This document shows, piece after piece, positions 25,000 through 33,597 of a DNA stretch of 48,604 bases. Under the pieces are notes generated by a model, which saw only the letters and a program-made list of their open reading frames with translations, did no database searches and was not told the origin of the DNA. Every line of letters begins with the position of its first letter. Within the stretch, counting starts at the first letter, position 1. Source of the DNA: Haloactinopolyspora alba (GTDB lineage Bacteria; Actinomycetota; Actinomycetes; Jiangellales; Jiangellaceae); assembly GCF_003014555.1 (NCBI RefSeq), contig NZ_PYGE01000030.1, positions 1 to 48,604 on the forward strand. The letters are read 5' to 3'. A program made the position numbers and the translations under genes.

Positions 25000-25995
25000 T
25001 CACATGCCTTCCAGAGTGGAGCGCATCTTGGTGAAGCCGGAGAACCGGACGATCAGCAGCGAGAACGCGGTGGCCACGACCACGAGCACGGTCGCGATGG
25101 CCGACGCGTAGCCCATCTCGAACGCCTCGAAACCCGCGCTGTACATCAGGTACGGCAGGATGCGGGTCGCGCCGCCGGGCCCGCCTCCGGTGATCAGCAG
25201 CACGGTCTCGAACGTGATCAGCGATCCGACGATCATGATCACCGACGAGGTCACGACGGTGTAGCGCAACTGCGGCAGGGTGATGCGCCAGAACATGTCC
25301 CAGCGCCCGGCGCCGTCGATGGTCGCGGCGTCGTACAGCACCGTGGGGACGTTGCGCGCGGCGGCCTGGTACAGCAGCGAGTGGAACGGCACCCACTGCC
25401 ACGCGCTCACGAACACGATCACCAGGAACGCGCCGTGCGCCGTGCCGAGGATGTTGCCGTCCGGGAACCCGATCAGCGGGCCCAGGTCCCTGGCCATGCC
25501 GTAGTTCGGGTCGAGGAACCGGTGGAACAGCACCGCGATGGCCGCGGACGACATCAGCAGCGGCAGGAAGAAGATCGTCGACAGCACGGCCCGGTTGCGC
25601 TGCCGCCCGGCGGCCCAGACGCCGATCGCGATGGCCATGGGCGTCTGGGTGAGCCAGGTGGACGCGGTCAGCGCCAGCGTGATCCCGGTGGACTCGCGGA
25701 CGCGTTCGTCGCCGATCAGCCGTTCCCAGTTGTCCAGGCCAGTCCATCGGATGTCGCCGAAGCCGGGCCACGACGTGAACGACAGCACCACCACGAGCAC
25801 GAGCGGCACGACGGCGAAGACGGTGAAGAACACGACGGCGGGCAGCACGTAGCCCATGCCGGGACGGGGTGCGGCGTCCGAACCGGTCCGGGTTCCGTCC
25901 CGCGCCCGCTTCGGGCGACCCCGCCTCAGCCGGCCCCGCGCCGGACGCGCGGGCGGCAACGGGGGCGCCTCGTCGTCAGGAAGCGGCGTCTTCAT
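25000..25995 (-). CDS. Carbohydrate ABC transporter permease (MalF-like)
   Basis: A 331-residue inner-membrane permease. The first ~45 residues are a Pro/Arg-rich cytosolic tail. Then come six helices, and the EAA motif Y-D-A-A-T-I-D-G-A-G-R-W-D-M-F-W-R-I in its usual place. L-L-I-T-G-G-G-P-G-G-A-T is the G-G-P loop of MalF/UgpA-type subunits. Its start overlaps the end of the binding-protein gene by 20 bases, showing coupled translation. Confidence 0.93.
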   Translation of the reverse strand: MKTPLPDDEAPPLPPARPARGRLRRGRPKRARDGTRTGSDAAPRPGMGYVLPAVVFFTVFAVVPLVLVVVLSFTSWPGFGDIRWTGLDNWERLIGDERVRESTGITLALTASTWLTQTPMAIAIGVWAAGRQRNRAVLSTIFFLPLLMSSAAIAVLFHRFLDPNYGMARDLGPLIGFPDGNILGTAHGAFLVIVFVSAWQWVPFHSLLYQAAARNVPTVLYDAATIDGAGRWDMFWRITLPQLRYTVVTSSVIMIVGSLITFETVLLITGGGPGGATRILPYLMYSAGFEAFEMGYASAIATVLVVVATAFSLLIVRFSGFTKMRSTLEGM

Positions 25996-27319
25996 TGGCC
26001 TGCACGAAGCCTTCGGCGTCGAGGTTGCCCAGGAAGACGTTCTCCATGGCCTCGAGCATCGGCTGCGCCTGCGGACGGGCGATGGCCTGGTCCCACGACA
26101 GCTGGAAGTTCGGTGCGTTCGCGGCCATGGCGTACACGAACCCGAAGTACTCCTCGTGCTCGTGCCCCTCGATGAGCGTCTCGATGTTCGCCACCGCGGG
26201 GATGTCGCCGACGTCGAGCAGGTCCTGGACGTACGTGTCGGAAGCCATCTCCTGCTTCAGGTAGTTGATCGCGACCTCCTTCAGCGGCGAGTCGGCGTGC
26301 ACGGAGAAGTAGTTCGTCGGGTTGCCGGCGACGTTCTCCGGGTCGCCCTCGCCGTCCTCGAGCGCCGGGAACGGGCCCCAGGCGAGGCTGTTGGTGACGA
26401 AGCCGGGCGCGTCCTCGAGGAAGTTCGTGTACTCCCAGCTGCCCGACAGCATCATCGCGGCGCGGCCGTCCGAGAGCAGCGGGCCGGAGTCGTCGTAGGC
26501 CACGGACGCGAAGGCGTCGCCGAAGGCACCCCGGTCGACCAGGTCGCGGATCGTCTCGACCGTGCGCGTGATCGCCGGGTGCGCCCACCCCTCGCCGGTG
26601 CCCTCGGCGATGTCCTGGAACACCTGGGCCCCGCCGAGCCGGTCGGTGAGGTACTCGAACCACATGAGCAGTGGCCACTGGTCGGCCGCGCCCACCGCCA
26701 CGGGCGTGATGTCCTCGGCGGCGAAGGCGTCGACGGCGTCCAGGAAGTCCTGCCAGGTGGTGGGGACCTCGAGGCCGACCTGGTCGAACAGGGCGGTGTT
26801 GTAGAACATCAGCTTGGGCTGCATGGTCCGCATCGGGATGCCGTAATAGGCGCCGTCGATCTGGCCGGCCTGCAGCACCGACTGCAGGAAGGCGTTCTTG
26901 AACTCGGAATCCTCCTCCAGGTACGGGGTGAGGTCCTCGACCAGGCCCGCCCGGACGTAGGAGCGGATGCTGCCGCCGCCCCAGTTGAAGAAGATGTCCG
27001 GCCGCTCGTCCTGGTCGATGATGGTCTGCAGTACGTCGCGGTAGCTCTCGTTGGGCTCGGTGATCAGGTTCGCCTTGACGTCGGTCCCGCCGAAGAAGCG
27101 GTCCAGCGAGGCCCGGCTGACTGGGTTCACCGCGTCTTCCTGCAGCACCCAGACATCGAGCTCACCGCTGGCCTGGGCGGGATCGCCGGCGCTGTCCAGG
27201 TCGGCCGCGGCTTGCGAGCCGTTCGAGTCGTCACTGCACGACGTGGTGGCCAGTGCCGTCGCGCCGGCACCGAGAGCCGCCAGAAACGTCCGGCGGGGAA
27301 TCGTGCGGGGTGCGGTCAT
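25976..27319 (-). CDS. Carbohydrate ABC transporter, substrate-binding lipoprotein
   Basis: A 447-residue family-1 sugar-binding protein, first gene of the importer operon. The leader has twin arginines (R-R-T-F-L, Arg9-Arg10) and a lipobox ending in T-T-S-C-S (Cys28), so it is probably a Tat-exported lipoprotein. Typical SBP_bac_1 stretches follow: F-N-W-G-G-G-S-I-R-S-Y, M-F-Y-N-T-A-L-F-D-Q-V-G-L and A-A-M-M-L-S-G-S-W-E-Y. GGAGGA sits six bases before the ATG. The promoter with a repressor-like dyad lies about 110 bases upstream. The GH3 glycosidase next to the locus suggests an oligosaccharide or glycoside ligand. Confidence 0.93.
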   Translation of the reverse strand: MTAPRTIPRRTFLAALGAGATALATTSCSDDSNGSQAAADLDSAGDPAQASGELDVWVLQEDAVNPVSRASLDRFFGGTDVKANLITEPNESYRDVLQTIIDQDERPDIFFNWGGGSIRSYVRAGLVEDLTPYLEEDSEFKNAFLQSVLQAGQIDGAYYGIPMRTMQPKLMFYNTALFDQVGLEVPTTWQDFLDAVDAFAAEDITPVAVGAADQWPLLMWFEYLTDRLGGAQVFQDIAEGTGEGWAHPAITRTVETIRDLVDRGAFGDAFASVAYDDSGPLLSDGRAAMMLSGSWEYTNFLEDAPGFVTNSLAWGPFPALEDGEGDPENVAGNPTNYFSVHADSPLKEVAINYLKQEMASDTYVQDLLDVGDIPAVANIETLIEGHEHEEYFGFVYAMAANAPNFQLSWDQAIARPQAQPMLEAMENVFLGNLDAEGFVQANEDAAS

Positions 27320-27424
27320 GATCGTCCTCCAGACGAGAGCTTCCGGGTCGCTGCGGCGGCTGCCCGGACCTGCTTCCGGGTTCTCGGTTCAGCTGTGTCT
27401 GAGCGGTGGTGAGGATCGATTGTT

Positions 27425-27468
27425 CCGATAGTTTCGGGTACGTTACAGCGGCTCTCCGTAACGGTCAA
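27425..27468 (-). promoter_or_regulatory. Promoter and LacI-type operator of the sugar ABC operon
   Basis: On the minus strand TTGACC (27463-27468), a spacer of exactly 17 bases, and TAACGT (27440-27445) form a good sigma-70-type promoter. CCGATAGTTTCGG (27425-27437, plus-strand reading), a dyad with CCGA/TCGG arms, begins two bases past the -10 box and so covers the transcription start, a classic repressor position. Confidence 0.7.
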
Positions 27469-27547
27469 CCCCCAGATGTGCTGCGGCTTTGTCCGAATAA
27501 CGGGTTGGCGTGCCGGACCTGTGTTGCGGCGTCGTCGCGCTGTGCTT

Positions 27548-27561
27548 CCGAAAGTTTTCGG
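27548..27561. promoter_or_regulatory. Second LacI-type operator, CCGAAAGTTTTCGG
   Basis: A dyad with perfect CCGAAA/TTTCGG arms, about 80 bases upstream of the importer's -35 box and 150 bases behind the second LacI gene. It could allow looping with the start-site operator. Apart from these sites and the family-B repeat at 27632, the 27,320-27,708 gap shows nothing else. Confidence 0.5.
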
Positions 27562-27631
27562 TCGCGGAGTGCCGACATGACCGGCCCACCGTCAACGGGG
27601 GCGCTCTGCGGTCGCATGATCTGTCCGGACG

Positions 27632-27648
27632 GGAGATCATGAGGCGTC
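27632..27648 (+). repeat. Family-B repeat, copy 2 (GGAGATCATGAGGCGTC)
   Basis: Sixteen of 17 bases match 41927-41943 (the T near the end is G here). A weaker opposing arm GCATGATCT lies just upstream (about 27614-27622), making a small dyad. It is about 60 bases behind the stop of the second LacI gene. Confidence 0.5.
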
Positions 27649-27708
27649 TACGGCCTCGACACGCCTCCGATGGCGTGGGTGGTCTTCAACGGATCACACT
27701 CGCGCGGC

Positions 27709-28725
27709 TCAGCCGGATGCGGCGGGCGCGGTGCTCTCGCGGGGCACCAGCGTGGTGGCGAGCTCCAGGCGCGGGCTCGCCTCGGGCTCGCCCGCGGCCA
27801 GCCGCAGGACGGTGCGCGCGGCCACGGCGCCCATCTCGGACAGCGGCTGGCGGACCGTGGTGAGCGGCGGAGACGCCCACCGGACCTCGGGCAGGTCGTC
27901 GAAGCCCACGATGCTGACGTCCGCGGGCACCCGCAGGCCCTGCCGCCGGACCGCCTCGTAGGCGCCGATGGCCATCTGGTCGCTCGAGGCGGCGATCGCG
28001 GTGGGCGGGTCGTCGAGCTTCAGCAGTGCGTTCGCGCCGTCGAAGCCGGACTCGTGGTAGAAGTCGCCCTCCTGGACGAGCTCGTCGTCGAGCGTGAGCC
28101 CGGCTGCCCGCAACCCTGCGCGGTACCCGTCGAGGCGGGCACGGCTGCACAGCAACCGCCGCGGACCGGCGATGACGCCGATGCGCCGGTGATCGAGCGA
28201 CAGCAGATGCTCGACGGCGGACAGCCCGCCCGCCCAGTTGGTGGCGCCGATGGTCGGCGCCTCGATGGTGGGCCCGCCTGCCGGGTCGACGACGACGATG
28301 GGGACGTTGAGCCGGTGCAGTTCCGCCTGCAGCGGCGTGTCCAGGGTGGATGTCACGAGGATCACGCCGTCGGAGGCGCGTGCGCGCAGGTTGGACAGCC
28401 ACTGCCGGGCAGGTTCGGAGCGGCGATGGATGGCGGAGACGACCGTGCCGGCGCCCGAGCCGTGCGCGACGTCCTCGACGCCGCGGATGATCTCCACCGC
28501 CCACGGGCTGTCCAGGTCGTTGAAGACGAGGTCGATCAGCCGGGCGGTGGTGCTGGGGCGCGACGAACGGCGCCGGTAACCGTGCCGGTTGAGCAGGTCC
28601 TCCACCCGGCGGCGGGTCTCCGGCGCGACGTCGGAGCGTCCGTTGACCACGCGGGACACCGTCGGTACCGAGACGCCGGCCTCCTGCGCGACGGCGCTGA
28701 TGGTGACTCTGCGCTCCTCGCTCAT
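27709..28725 (-). CDS. LacI family transcriptional regulator (second paralogue)
   Basis: A 338-residue repressor with helix-turn-helix V-T-I-S-A-V-A-Q-E-A-G-V-S-V-P-T-V-S-R-V and hinge Y-R-R-R-S-S-R. The sugar domain carries the same N-D-L-D-S-P-W-A-V-E-I-I-R-G-V-E as the first LacI. The recognition helix is identical in both, so they probably bind the same or overlapping operators, while pocket residues differ. Of several in-frame starts (28749, 28734, 28725) the ATG at 28725 is chosen because GATAAT lies exactly seven bases before it. It is divergent from the GH3 gene. Likely a duplicate that splits control of uptake and hydrolysis. Confidence 0.9.
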   Translation of the reverse strand: MSEERRVTISAVAQEAGVSVPTVSRVVNGRSDVAPETRRRVEDLLNRHGYRRRSSRPSTTARLIDLVFNDLDSPWAVEIIRGVEDVAHGSGAGTVVSAIHRRSEPARQWLSNLRARASDGVILVTSTLDTPLQAELHRLNVPIVVVDPAGGPTIEAPTIGATNWAGGLSAVEHLLSLDHRRIGVIAGPRRLLCSRARLDGYRAGLRAAGLTLDDELVQEGDFYHESGFDGANALLKLDDPPTAIAASSDQMAIGAYEAVRRQGLRVPADVSIVGFDDLPEVRWASPPLTTVRQPLSEMGAVAARTVLRLAAGEPEASPRLELATTLVPRESTAPAASG

Positions 28726-28732
28726 GCCGACC

Positions 28733-28738
28733 ATTATC
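28733..28738 (-). promoter_or_regulatory. -10 hexamer GATAAT, leaderless start of the second LacI gene
   Basis: On the minus strand GATAAT ends seven bases before ATG 28725. It decides among three possible starts. Confidence 0.45.
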
Positions 28739-28777
28739 GCGCCCGTCACGCCGTGGCTGCGTCATTCCGGTCGCGCG

Positions 28778-28911
28778 CCGAAAGTTGCGGCCGTACGTCG
28801 CGGCCGCGCGTGGACATCGTCGCAGAAGATCTCCGGTTGGCTTCGCGTCCAGGGTGATAACGTGACCGTTCCGCAAGCGAAATGTTCGGCATCACGACCG
28901 GAAATTCTCGG
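28778..28911. promoter_or_regulatory. Divergent regulatory region with two LacI-type operator candidates
   Basis: CCGAAAGTTGCGG (28778-28790) and CCGGAAATTCTCGG (28898-28911) resemble the dyad at 27548; the second matches it at 11 of 14 positions. They flank the region between the LacI and GH3 genes. TAACGT (28858-28863), identical to the importer's -10 box, may be the GH3 -10 box, but its -35 partner TTGGCT has a short 15-base spacer. Confidence 0.4.
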
Positions 28912-28933
28912 AAATCGAGCGACGGAGCGGTTC

Positions 28934-31342
28934 ATGCGAGCTGACCACGACGGCGAGCCGGTCGCCGACCAACCGGCGCCCGTGTCCCGGGCCGGGGACG
29001 GCACCTGGCTGGACACGACGCTGCCGGCGCCGGAACGGGTGGCGGCGTTGCTGGCGGCGATGAGCCTGGAGGAGAAGGTCGCGCAGCTGTACGGCGTCTG
29101 GGTGGGCGCGGACCCCGCGGGTGCGGCGGTCGCTCCGCACCAGCACGAGCTGGCCGACGACACGCCGGACTTCGGGGCGCTGATCCGCCACGGGCTGGGA
29201 CAGCTGACCCGGCCGTTCGGCACCGCGGCCGTCGACGCCACCGAGGGCGCCAGAGCGCTGGCGAAGATGCAGAGCGAGGTCGTGACGGCCAATCGTTTCG
29301 GCATCCCGGCGCTGGTGCACGAGGAGTGCCTGACCGGATTCATGACAGCCGGGGCGACCATCTTCCCGACGCCGCTGGCCTGGGGAGCGACGTTCGACCC
29401 CGGCCTGGTCGAGCGGATGGCCGGCTACGTGGGCGCGTCGTTGCGGTCGGTGGGCGTGCACCAGGCGCTGGCTCCGGTTCTCGACGTGCTCCGTGACCCT
29501 CGCTGGGGGCGCACCGAGGAGACCGTCGGCGAGGACCCGTACCTGGTCGGCACGGTCGGAACGGCGTACGTGCGCGGACTGCAGTCCACCGGTGTCGTCG
29601 CCACCCTCAAACACTTCGCCGGATACTCCGCGTCCGTGGCCGGACGCAACCTCGCGCCGGTGCGGGTGGGGCCGCGGGAGTTCGCGGACGTGTTCGTCCC
29701 GCCGTTCGAGATGGCGATCCGTGCCGGAGGCGCCCGCTCGGTGATGAGCTCGTACACCGAGATCGACGGCGTCCCCACCGCCGCCGATCCGGGCGTACTC
29801 ACCGACCTGCTCCGCGACCGGCTGGGATTCACCGGGACGGTCGTGGCCGACTACTTCGGCGTGTCCTTCCTGGAGCTGCTCCACGGCGTGGCGGGCTCGG
29901 CCGGCGACGCGGGCGCGCAGGCGCTGGCCGCCGGTGTCGACGTCGAGCTGCCGAGCGTGCGCTGCTACGGCGACGCGCTGCTCGACGAGCTGCGCTCCGG
30001 TGCGGTCCCGGAGTGGCACGTCGACCGGGCCGCGGCCCGCGTCCTGGCGCAGAAGTGCGAGCTCGGGCTGCTCGACCCGGACTGGGAACCGGGCCCGCCG
30101 GCGCTGCGCGAGCCGGGAGCGAGCGTCGACCTGGATCCGCCGGACGGGCGCGCGCTGGCCCGCGAGGTCGCCGAGGAGTCGGTCGTGCTGCTGGCCAACG
30201 ACGGGACGCTGCCGCTGCCGCCCGCCGGGGGCGTCGCCGTCGTCGGCCCGCTCGCCGACGAGCCGGAGGCGATGCTGGGCTGCTACACCTTTCCCAGCCA
30301 CATGGGCCGCGGCGGGCCCGGCGGCCCCGAGGAGCTGCCGGGGGTGGCCGTTCCCACCCTGCTGGACGGCATCCGTGCGGCGCTGCCCGACGCGAGGCTC
30401 ACCCATGCCGAGGGCTGCGACGTCGTCGGCACCGACGCCTCCGGGTTCGACGCCGCTGTCGCGGCGGCCGCCGGCGCCGACGTGTGCGTGGCCGTCGTCG
30501 GCGACCGTGCCGGCCTGTTCGGCCGTGGCACCTCCGGCGAAGGATGCGACGCCCAGGACCTCCGGCTGCCGGGCGTGCAGGAACAGCTGGTGCACGCGCT
30601 CGCCGACACCGGGACCCCGGTGGTTCTGGTGCTGTGCACGGGCCGCCCGTACGCCCTCGGCGCGTTCGGCGACCGGCTCGCGGCCGTCGTGCAGGCGTTC
30701 TTCCCGGGTGAGGAGGGCGGGCGGGCGGTGGCCGGCGTGCTCTCCGGGCGGGTGTGCCCGTCCGGGCGGCTGCCGGTCAGCGTGCCCCGCGAGCCCGGCG
30801 GGCAGCCGGCCACCTATCTCGCACCGCCGCTCGGGCACCGTTCCGAGGTCAGCTCCGGCGACCCGACGCCGCTGTATCCGTTCGGGTACGGGCTGTCCTA
30901 CACCTCGTTCGCCTGGGACGACCTGCGGGTGGGGACGGACGAGCCGGCGCCGGCCGACGGCCCGGTCGAGTGCGGCACCGACGGCGCGGTGTCGCTGTCC
31001 GTGCGGGTCCGGAACACCGGCGACCGGGACGGGGCCGAGGTCGTACAGCTGTACCTGCACGACCCGGTCGCTCAGGTGACCCGGCCGCCGGTGCGGCTGA
31101 TCGGCTACGCCAGGGTCGTGCTGCGGCCGGGGGAGCAGCGCCGGGTCGCGTTCCGCGTGCACGCCGACCTGACCGCGTTCACCGGCCGGGACGGCCGCCG
31201 CGTCGTGGAGCCCGGCGCCATCGAGCTGAGGCCCGCGCGATCGTGCCTGGACGCCGAGCACGCCGCCGCGGTGACCCTGGTCGGCCCGGAGCGCGTCGTC
31301 GACCACACGCCACACCTGACGGCGCAGGTGAGCGTGTCATGA
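28934..31342 (+). CDS. Glycoside hydrolase family 3 (beta-glucosidase/beta-xylosidase type)
   Basis: An 802-residue enzyme without signal peptide, so intracellular. N-terminal (beta/alpha)8 domain: L-K-H-F-A-G-Y (Lys226-His227, substrate binding), R-S-V-M-S-S-Y-T-E-I-D-G-V-P and T-V-V-A-D-Y-F-G with Asp306 as the expected nucleophile. The alpha/beta sandwich domain follows (S-V-V-L-L-A-N-D-G-T-L-P-L), then a fibronectin-III-like C-terminal domain after L-Y-P-F-G-Y-G-L-S-Y-T-S-F. It should cleave glycosides imported by the neighbouring ABC system. ATG 28934 has GGAG before it. Its stop overlaps the Gfo/Idh gene start. Whether glucose or xylose is released cannot be told. Confidence 0.93.
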   Translation: MRADHDGEPVADQPAPVSRAGDGTWLDTTLPAPERVAALLAAMSLEEKVAQLYGVWVGADPAGAAVAPHQHELADDTPDFGALIRHGLGQLTRPFGTAAVDATEGARALAKMQSEVVTANRFGIPALVHEECLTGFMTAGATIFPTPLAWGATFDPGLVERMAGYVGASLRSVGVHQALAPVLDVLRDPRWGRTEETVGEDPYLVGTVGTAYVRGLQSTGVVATLKHFAGYSASVAGRNLAPVRVGPREFADVFVPPFEMAIRAGGARSVMSSYTEIDGVPTAADPGVLTDLLRDRLGFTGTVVADYFGVSFLELLHGVAGSAGDAGAQALAAGVDVELPSVRCYGDALLDELRSGAVPEWHVDRAAARVLAQKCELGLLDPDWEPGPPALREPGASVDLDPPDGRALAREVAEESVVLLANDGTLPLPPAGGVAVVGPLADEPEAMLGCYTFPSHMGRGGPGGPEELPGVAVPTLLDGIRAALPDARLTHAEGCDVVGTDASGFDAAVAAAAGADVCVAVVGDRAGLFGRGTSGEGCDAQDLRLPGVQEQLVHALADTGTPVVLVLCTGRPYALGAFGDRLAAVVQAFFPGEEGGRAVAGVLSGRVCPSGRLPVSVPREPGGQPATYLAPPLGHRSEVSSGDPTPLYPFGYGLSYTSFAWDDLRVGTDEPAPADGPVECGTDGAVSLSVRVRNTGDRDGAEVVQLYLHDPVAQVTRPPVRLIGYARVVLRPGEQRRVAFRVHADLTAFTGRDGRRVVEPGAIELRPARSCLDAEHAAAVTLVGPERVVDHTPHLTAQVSVS

Positions 31343-32442
31343 CCGGGACGTACGAGATCGCCCTCGTCGGCACCGGAGGCATCGCGGGCGTGCACGCCGG
31401 CGACGTCGCGACGCTCGGCCCCCGCGCGCGCATCGTCGCCGCCGTCGACCCGGAGGCGGACAGGCTGGACGCGTTCGCCGACACCTGGTCGATCCCGCAC
31501 CGCTACCGGAGTCTGGACGATCTGCTCGAGGCGCGCAGCCCGGACCTGGTGGACCTGTGCACCCCGCCGGCGCTGCACGCGGCGCAGGCCGTCGAGTGCG
31601 TGCGGCGCGGCCTGGCGGTGCTGTGCGAGAAGCCACCGGCGCTGAGCCTGGCCGAGATGGACGAGATCGCGGCGGCCGAGGCGGCCGGCGGCGGCACGTT
31701 CGCCACCGTCTTCCAGCACCGGTTCGGCAGCGCCGCGGCGTCACTGCGCGGTCTCGTGGGCGACGCGCGCATCGGGCGGCCGACGGCGGCGGTGTGCCAC
31801 ACGCTGTGGTACCGGCCGGACGCGTACTTCGCGCCGTCGTGGCGCGGGTCGTGGGAGGCCGAGGGCGGCGGTCCGACGATGGGTCACGGCATCCACCAGA
31901 TGGATCTCATGCTGTCCGTGCTCGGGCCGTGGCAGGACGTGACGGCGGTGGCCGCCCGGCGGTTCCGGCCCACCGACACCGAGGACATCTCGGCGGCGAT
32001 CGTGACGTTCGAGAGCGGCGCCGTGGCGACGGTGGTGAACAGCCTGCTGTCCCCGCGCGAGACCAGCTACCTCAGGTTCGACTTCGAGCACGCCACGGTG
32101 GAGGTCGAGCACCTCTACGGCTACCGGGACGACGACTGGCGGGTGACACCGACCCCGGAGCACGCCGACGCGGTGGCCGCCGCCTGGGCCGACGGCCCGG
32201 CGGGCCGCCCGAGCGGGCACGCGGCACAGCTCGGCGCGGTGCTCGACGCGCTGGACGACGGAGACGTGCCACCGGTGAGCACCGCCGACGCGTGGAGCAC
32301 GATGGAACTGATCGCCGCGGTGTACGCGTCGTCGTTCACCCGCCGGCCGGTACGCCGCGGCGAGATCGACCCCGACTCGCCCTTCTACCGGCGGATGGAC
32401 GGCACCGGTGCGCCGTGGATGCCGAAAGGAGCCGCTACGTGA
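31339..32442 (+). CDS. Gfo/Idh/MocA family NAD(P)-dependent oxidoreductase
   Basis: A 367-residue sugar dehydrogenase-like protein. The Rossmann motif is A-L-V-G-T-G-G-I-A-G-V-H, followed by the C-E-K-P-P motif of the family (catalytic Lys region) and a C-terminal alpha/beta domain with G-G-G-P-T-M-G-H-G-I-H-Q-M-D (conserved HxxD). It probably oxidises or reduces a hydroxyl of the sugar handled by this operon, perhaps at C3. ATG 31339 overlaps the GH3 stop by ATGA, and its own stop overlaps the DUF6807 gene start (GTGA), so the three proteins are made together. Confidence 0.92.
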   Translation: MTGTYEIALVGTGGIAGVHAGDVATLGPRARIVAAVDPEADRLDAFADTWSIPHRYRSLDDLLEARSPDLVDLCTPPALHAAQAVECVRRGLAVLCEKPPALSLAEMDEIAAAEAAGGGTFATVFQHRFGSAAASLRGLVGDARIGRPTAAVCHTLWYRPDAYFAPSWRGSWEAEGGGPTMGHGIHQMDLMLSVLGPWQDVTAVAARRFRPTDTEDISAAIVTFESGAVATVVNSLLSPRETSYLRFDFEHATVEVEHLYGYRDDDWRVTPTPEHADAVAAAWADGPAGRPSGHAAQLGAVLDALDDGDVPPVSTADAWSTMELIAAVYASSFTRRPVRRGEIDPDSPFYRRMDGTGAPWMPKGAAT

Positions 32443-33404
32443 CCGAACCGGACCACCACGGCCTGCACCTGGTGCACGAGCACGGGCTGTCGCTGCGTAT
32501 CGGCGCCGGCGGCCGGGAGTTGGCACGCTACGTCTACCGGCCGTGGGACCGCCAGCTCGAGTCGCCGCGTCCGTACTTCCATCCGCTGCGCACGCTCGGC
32601 GGGGACGTCGTCAGCCTGTACCGCCCGCACGACCACGTCTGGCACAAGGGCATCGCGTGGTCGGTGGCGAACGTCGGCGGGCCGGGCGCGGGTGACGGGC
32701 AGGACCAGCAGAACTTCTGGGGCGGCACCACGTACCTGCGCGGCGCCGGATACCAGCAGCTGGACAACGACGGCGCGATCCGGCACCGCGAGTTCGCCCA
32801 CCTCGAGGCTGGCCCGGAGCGAGTGGACGTCGCGCATCGGCTGGACTGGGTGACCCAGGACGCGCGGGCCTGGGTCGACGAGCTGCGCCGGTTCACCGTC
32901 ACGCTGACCGACCAGGCCTGGGTGCTGACCTTCGTCACCGAGCTCACGAACGTCAGCGGGCACGCACTGACCATGGGCAGCCCGACCACACAGGGCCGCG
33001 AGAACGCCGGATACGGCGGGCTGTTCTGGCGCGGTCCACGCTCGTTCACCGGCGGCACCGTCCACGCCCCGGGCCGCGCCGGCGGTGACGAACTGATGGG
33101 GGTGCGCGCTCCGTGGCTGGGCTTCACCGGTGTGCACGACGAGCACGGGCGGTCGTCGACCCTGGTCGTCGTGGACGACCCGGACAATGCGGGGCATCCC
33201 ACTCAGTGGTTCGTCCGTTCCGAGCCGTTCGCCTGCCTGTGCCCGGCGCCGTTCTTCAGTGCCGAGGTCGAGATCGCCCCCGGCGACAGTCTGGGCCTGC
33301 GCTACGCGGTGGTCGTCGCCGACGGCGACCCGGGCACCGAGGGCGCCGAGCGGCTCGCGGCGTCGGGACGGGCGGCACTGGCCGGCTGGGGCGCGGCGAG
33401 GTAG
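32439..33404 (+). CDS. DUF6807 ('PmoA family') protein
   Basis: A 321-residue cytosolic protein of the family labelled PmoA/DUF6807. This is not the methane monooxygenase subunit of that name. Conserved stretches seen: R-P-Y-F-H-P-L-R-T-L-G-G (about 44-55), Y-R-P-H-D-H-V-W-H-K-G (His64, His66, His69), F-W-G-G, and R-E-N-A-G-Y-G-G-L-F-W-R-G-P-R-S-F. The His cluster and aromatic residues suggest a carbohydrate- or metal-binding site. The family is typically found beside Gfo/Idh dehydrogenases in sugar loci, as here, but no reaction is established. GTG 32439 follows an AAAGGAG. The last gene of the operon; repeats follow. Confidence 0.85.
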   Translation: MTEPDHHGLHLVHEHGLSLRIGAGGRELARYVYRPWDRQLESPRPYFHPLRTLGGDVVSLYRPHDHVWHKGIAWSVANVGGPGAGDGQDQQNFWGGTTYLRGAGYQQLDNDGAIRHREFAHLEAGPERVDVAHRLDWVTQDARAWVDELRRFTVTLTDQAWVLTFVTELTNVSGHALTMGSPTTQGRENAGYGGLFWRGPRSFTGGTVHAPGRAGGDELMGVRAPWLGFTGVHDEHGRSSTLVVVDDPDNAGHPTQWFVRSEPFACLCPAPFFSAEVEIAPGDSLGLRYAVVVADGDPGTEGAERLAASGRAALAGWGAAR

Positions 33405-33412
33405 GCCAGCGT

Positions 33413-33491
33413 CACCAGGACTCTGCACGCATCACCAGGTCCGCAGGGTGCCCTTGCAGGCCTCGTGACGCGTGCAAAAGCCTTGTGATGG
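33413..33491. repeat. Family-A half repeats forming a hairpin behind the DUF6807 gene
   Basis: Two copies of the repeat's second half lie head to head. 33413-33439 reads as the minus-strand form (its reverse is CCTGGTGATGCGTGCAGAGT...), and 33451-33491 as the plus-strand form (TGCAGGCCTCGTGACGCGTG...). They pair into one long imperfect stem that begins nine bases past the stop, so it is probably the operon's terminator. Confidence 0.65.
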
Positions 33492-33597
33492 CCCGTCCGG
33501 AGCCGTGGATGTCGGCCGTTCACGGCGTGGCGAAGGTCCGCGCCGGAGTTGCGTGCGGCACAGGATCAGTCGCCGCGGACACTCCGTATACAACTCA

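Noticed and set aside
32439-33404. Methane monooxygenase subunit (from the name PmoA)
   Set aside because: The protein is soluble, lacks membrane helices and lies in a sugar operon; the shared name is an annotation artefact for the DUF6807 family.
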